A DNA stretch of 52,090 nt from Niastella vici (GTDB taxonomy: Bacteria > Bacteroidota > Bacteroidia > Chitinophagales > Chitinophagaceae): NCBI RefSeq assembly GCF_002077945.1, contig NZ_LVYD01000083.1, positions 1 to 52,090 on the forward strand, read 5' to 3'. The notes beneath the pieces were generated by a model that saw nothing but the letters and a program-made list of their open reading frames with translations, was not told where the DNA came from and searched no databases. Below, piece after piece: positions 51,787-52,090 of the stretch (position 1 is its first letter; each line of letters starts with the position of its first letter). The position numbers and the translations under genes are program-made.

Positions 51787-52090
51787 TTTGGAAAATAGGT
51801 TTTAAGTGCCAGGGAATTATTTTCAGACACACATGATAATGCTATAAATAATTAGCATCTATCGAATTTGGGACTTATTTACCAAAATGTGAAATTTCTC
51901 AATAGAAATTCGGTTATTTATGCATAACCGAAGGATATTATTGATGAATTTGGAAGATTGGAAGGGAAAACAGGGGCGAAATGGAATAAAAACAAATATG
52001 ATAGAATATTATAATTAGTTTCTGAGCAGGGGGTATAATAATCATTGAAGCAGGACTGGCCTAAAAGCAAAAAGCCTCTTGAACACAAGT
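51787..52090. other. Leader of the GH76 gene and window end
   Basis: AT-rich, no gene seen. It contains two inverted repeats, ATGCTA-N8-TAGCAT (51839-51858) and the longer one at 51909-51932. No exact TAnnTTTG box was found. Confidence 0.5.
51909..51932. promoter_or_regulatory. Palindrome upstream of the GH76 gene
   Basis: TTCGGTTAT-ttatgc-ATAACCGAA, 9-bp perfect arms, about 125 bases upstream of the GH76 start. It shares CGGTTAT/ATAACCG with 18818-18831 and partly with 3938-3954. Candidate operator. Confidence 0.45.

Noticed and set aside
1..52090. tRNA, rRNA, replication origin or prophage
   Set aside because: Looked for characteristic tRNA ends, 16S/23S words, and phage structural or integrase genes; none was recognised in the window.

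Overview
The window comes from a Bacteroidota chromosome, most likely a Chitinophagaceae soil or rhizosphere glycan degrader (Niastella/Chitinophaga-like). The reasons are two SusC/SusD outer-membrane uptake pairs, sigma/FecR/TonB-receptor regulation with an N-terminal STN domain on the receptor, a Reg_prop/Y_Y_Y glycan sensor, DUF6266 and DUF6520-like small proteins, and weak Shine-Dalgarno sites. The genus is an inference. No rRNA, tRNA or CRISPR array was seen.

Layout. (1) 1-900: remains of two DUF6520-like small genes and one small hypothetical gene, AT-rich. (2) 1015-14429, minus strand: a transport locus read in the order ECF sigma, FecR anti-sigma, SusC with STN domain, SusD, thioredoxin-fold protein, S9 peptidase. 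The 3' end of a group II intron (domains V and VI intact) lies between SusD and the thioredoxin-fold gene. (3) 15006-20026: a trypsin-like protease, a small membrane protein, then a decayed second sigma/FecR/SusC locus in which only the sigma gene is intact, and a protein built of three internal repeats. (4) 20377-22820: an AT-rich probable defence cassette with an XRE regulator, a ring/OLD-type ATPase and a TOPRIM-like DUF4276-type partner overlapping by 4 bp. (5) 23273-26185: two related basic proteins, a 46-codon basic protein, two helically phased repeat arrays (11-bp and 10-bp period), and a full plus a truncated DUF6266 gene. (6) 26166-29751: VOC protein, twin small membrane proteins, PL6 lyase, HepT/MntA toxin-antitoxin pair. 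(7) 29825-51786: a large polysaccharide utilisation locus (PUL) with SusC, SusD, DUF3823, GH2, GH127 and an S12-type hydrolase on one side, a sensor kinase and a separate AraC-type response regulator read divergently, then a DUF6528-like lipoprotein, GH78, GH125 and GH76.

How the genes work together. The PUL sensor kinase probably detects an oligosaccharide in the periplasm and its partner regulator switches on the SusC/SusD importer and the hydrolases. The enzyme set (GH76 and GH125 for alpha-1,6-mannan, GH78 for rhamnose, GH127 for arabinofuranose, GH2 for a beta-linked sugar) suggests a branched, mixed glycan. Most PUL genes end in a palindromic repeat, four of them of one family built from GAAGTAN units, which may shape mRNA 3' ends. 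The first locus, controlled by sigma/FecR and carrying a peptidase and a thioredoxin-fold protein, looks more like peptide or protein use.

Most unusual points: the two phased arrays directly upstream of the DUF6266 gene, the ATPase/TOPRIM-like pair, the two-gene form of a regulator normally found as one hybrid protein, the group II intron remnant, the scrambled sigma/FecR/SusC locus, and the palindrome family that even supplies the last codons of the GH78 gene.
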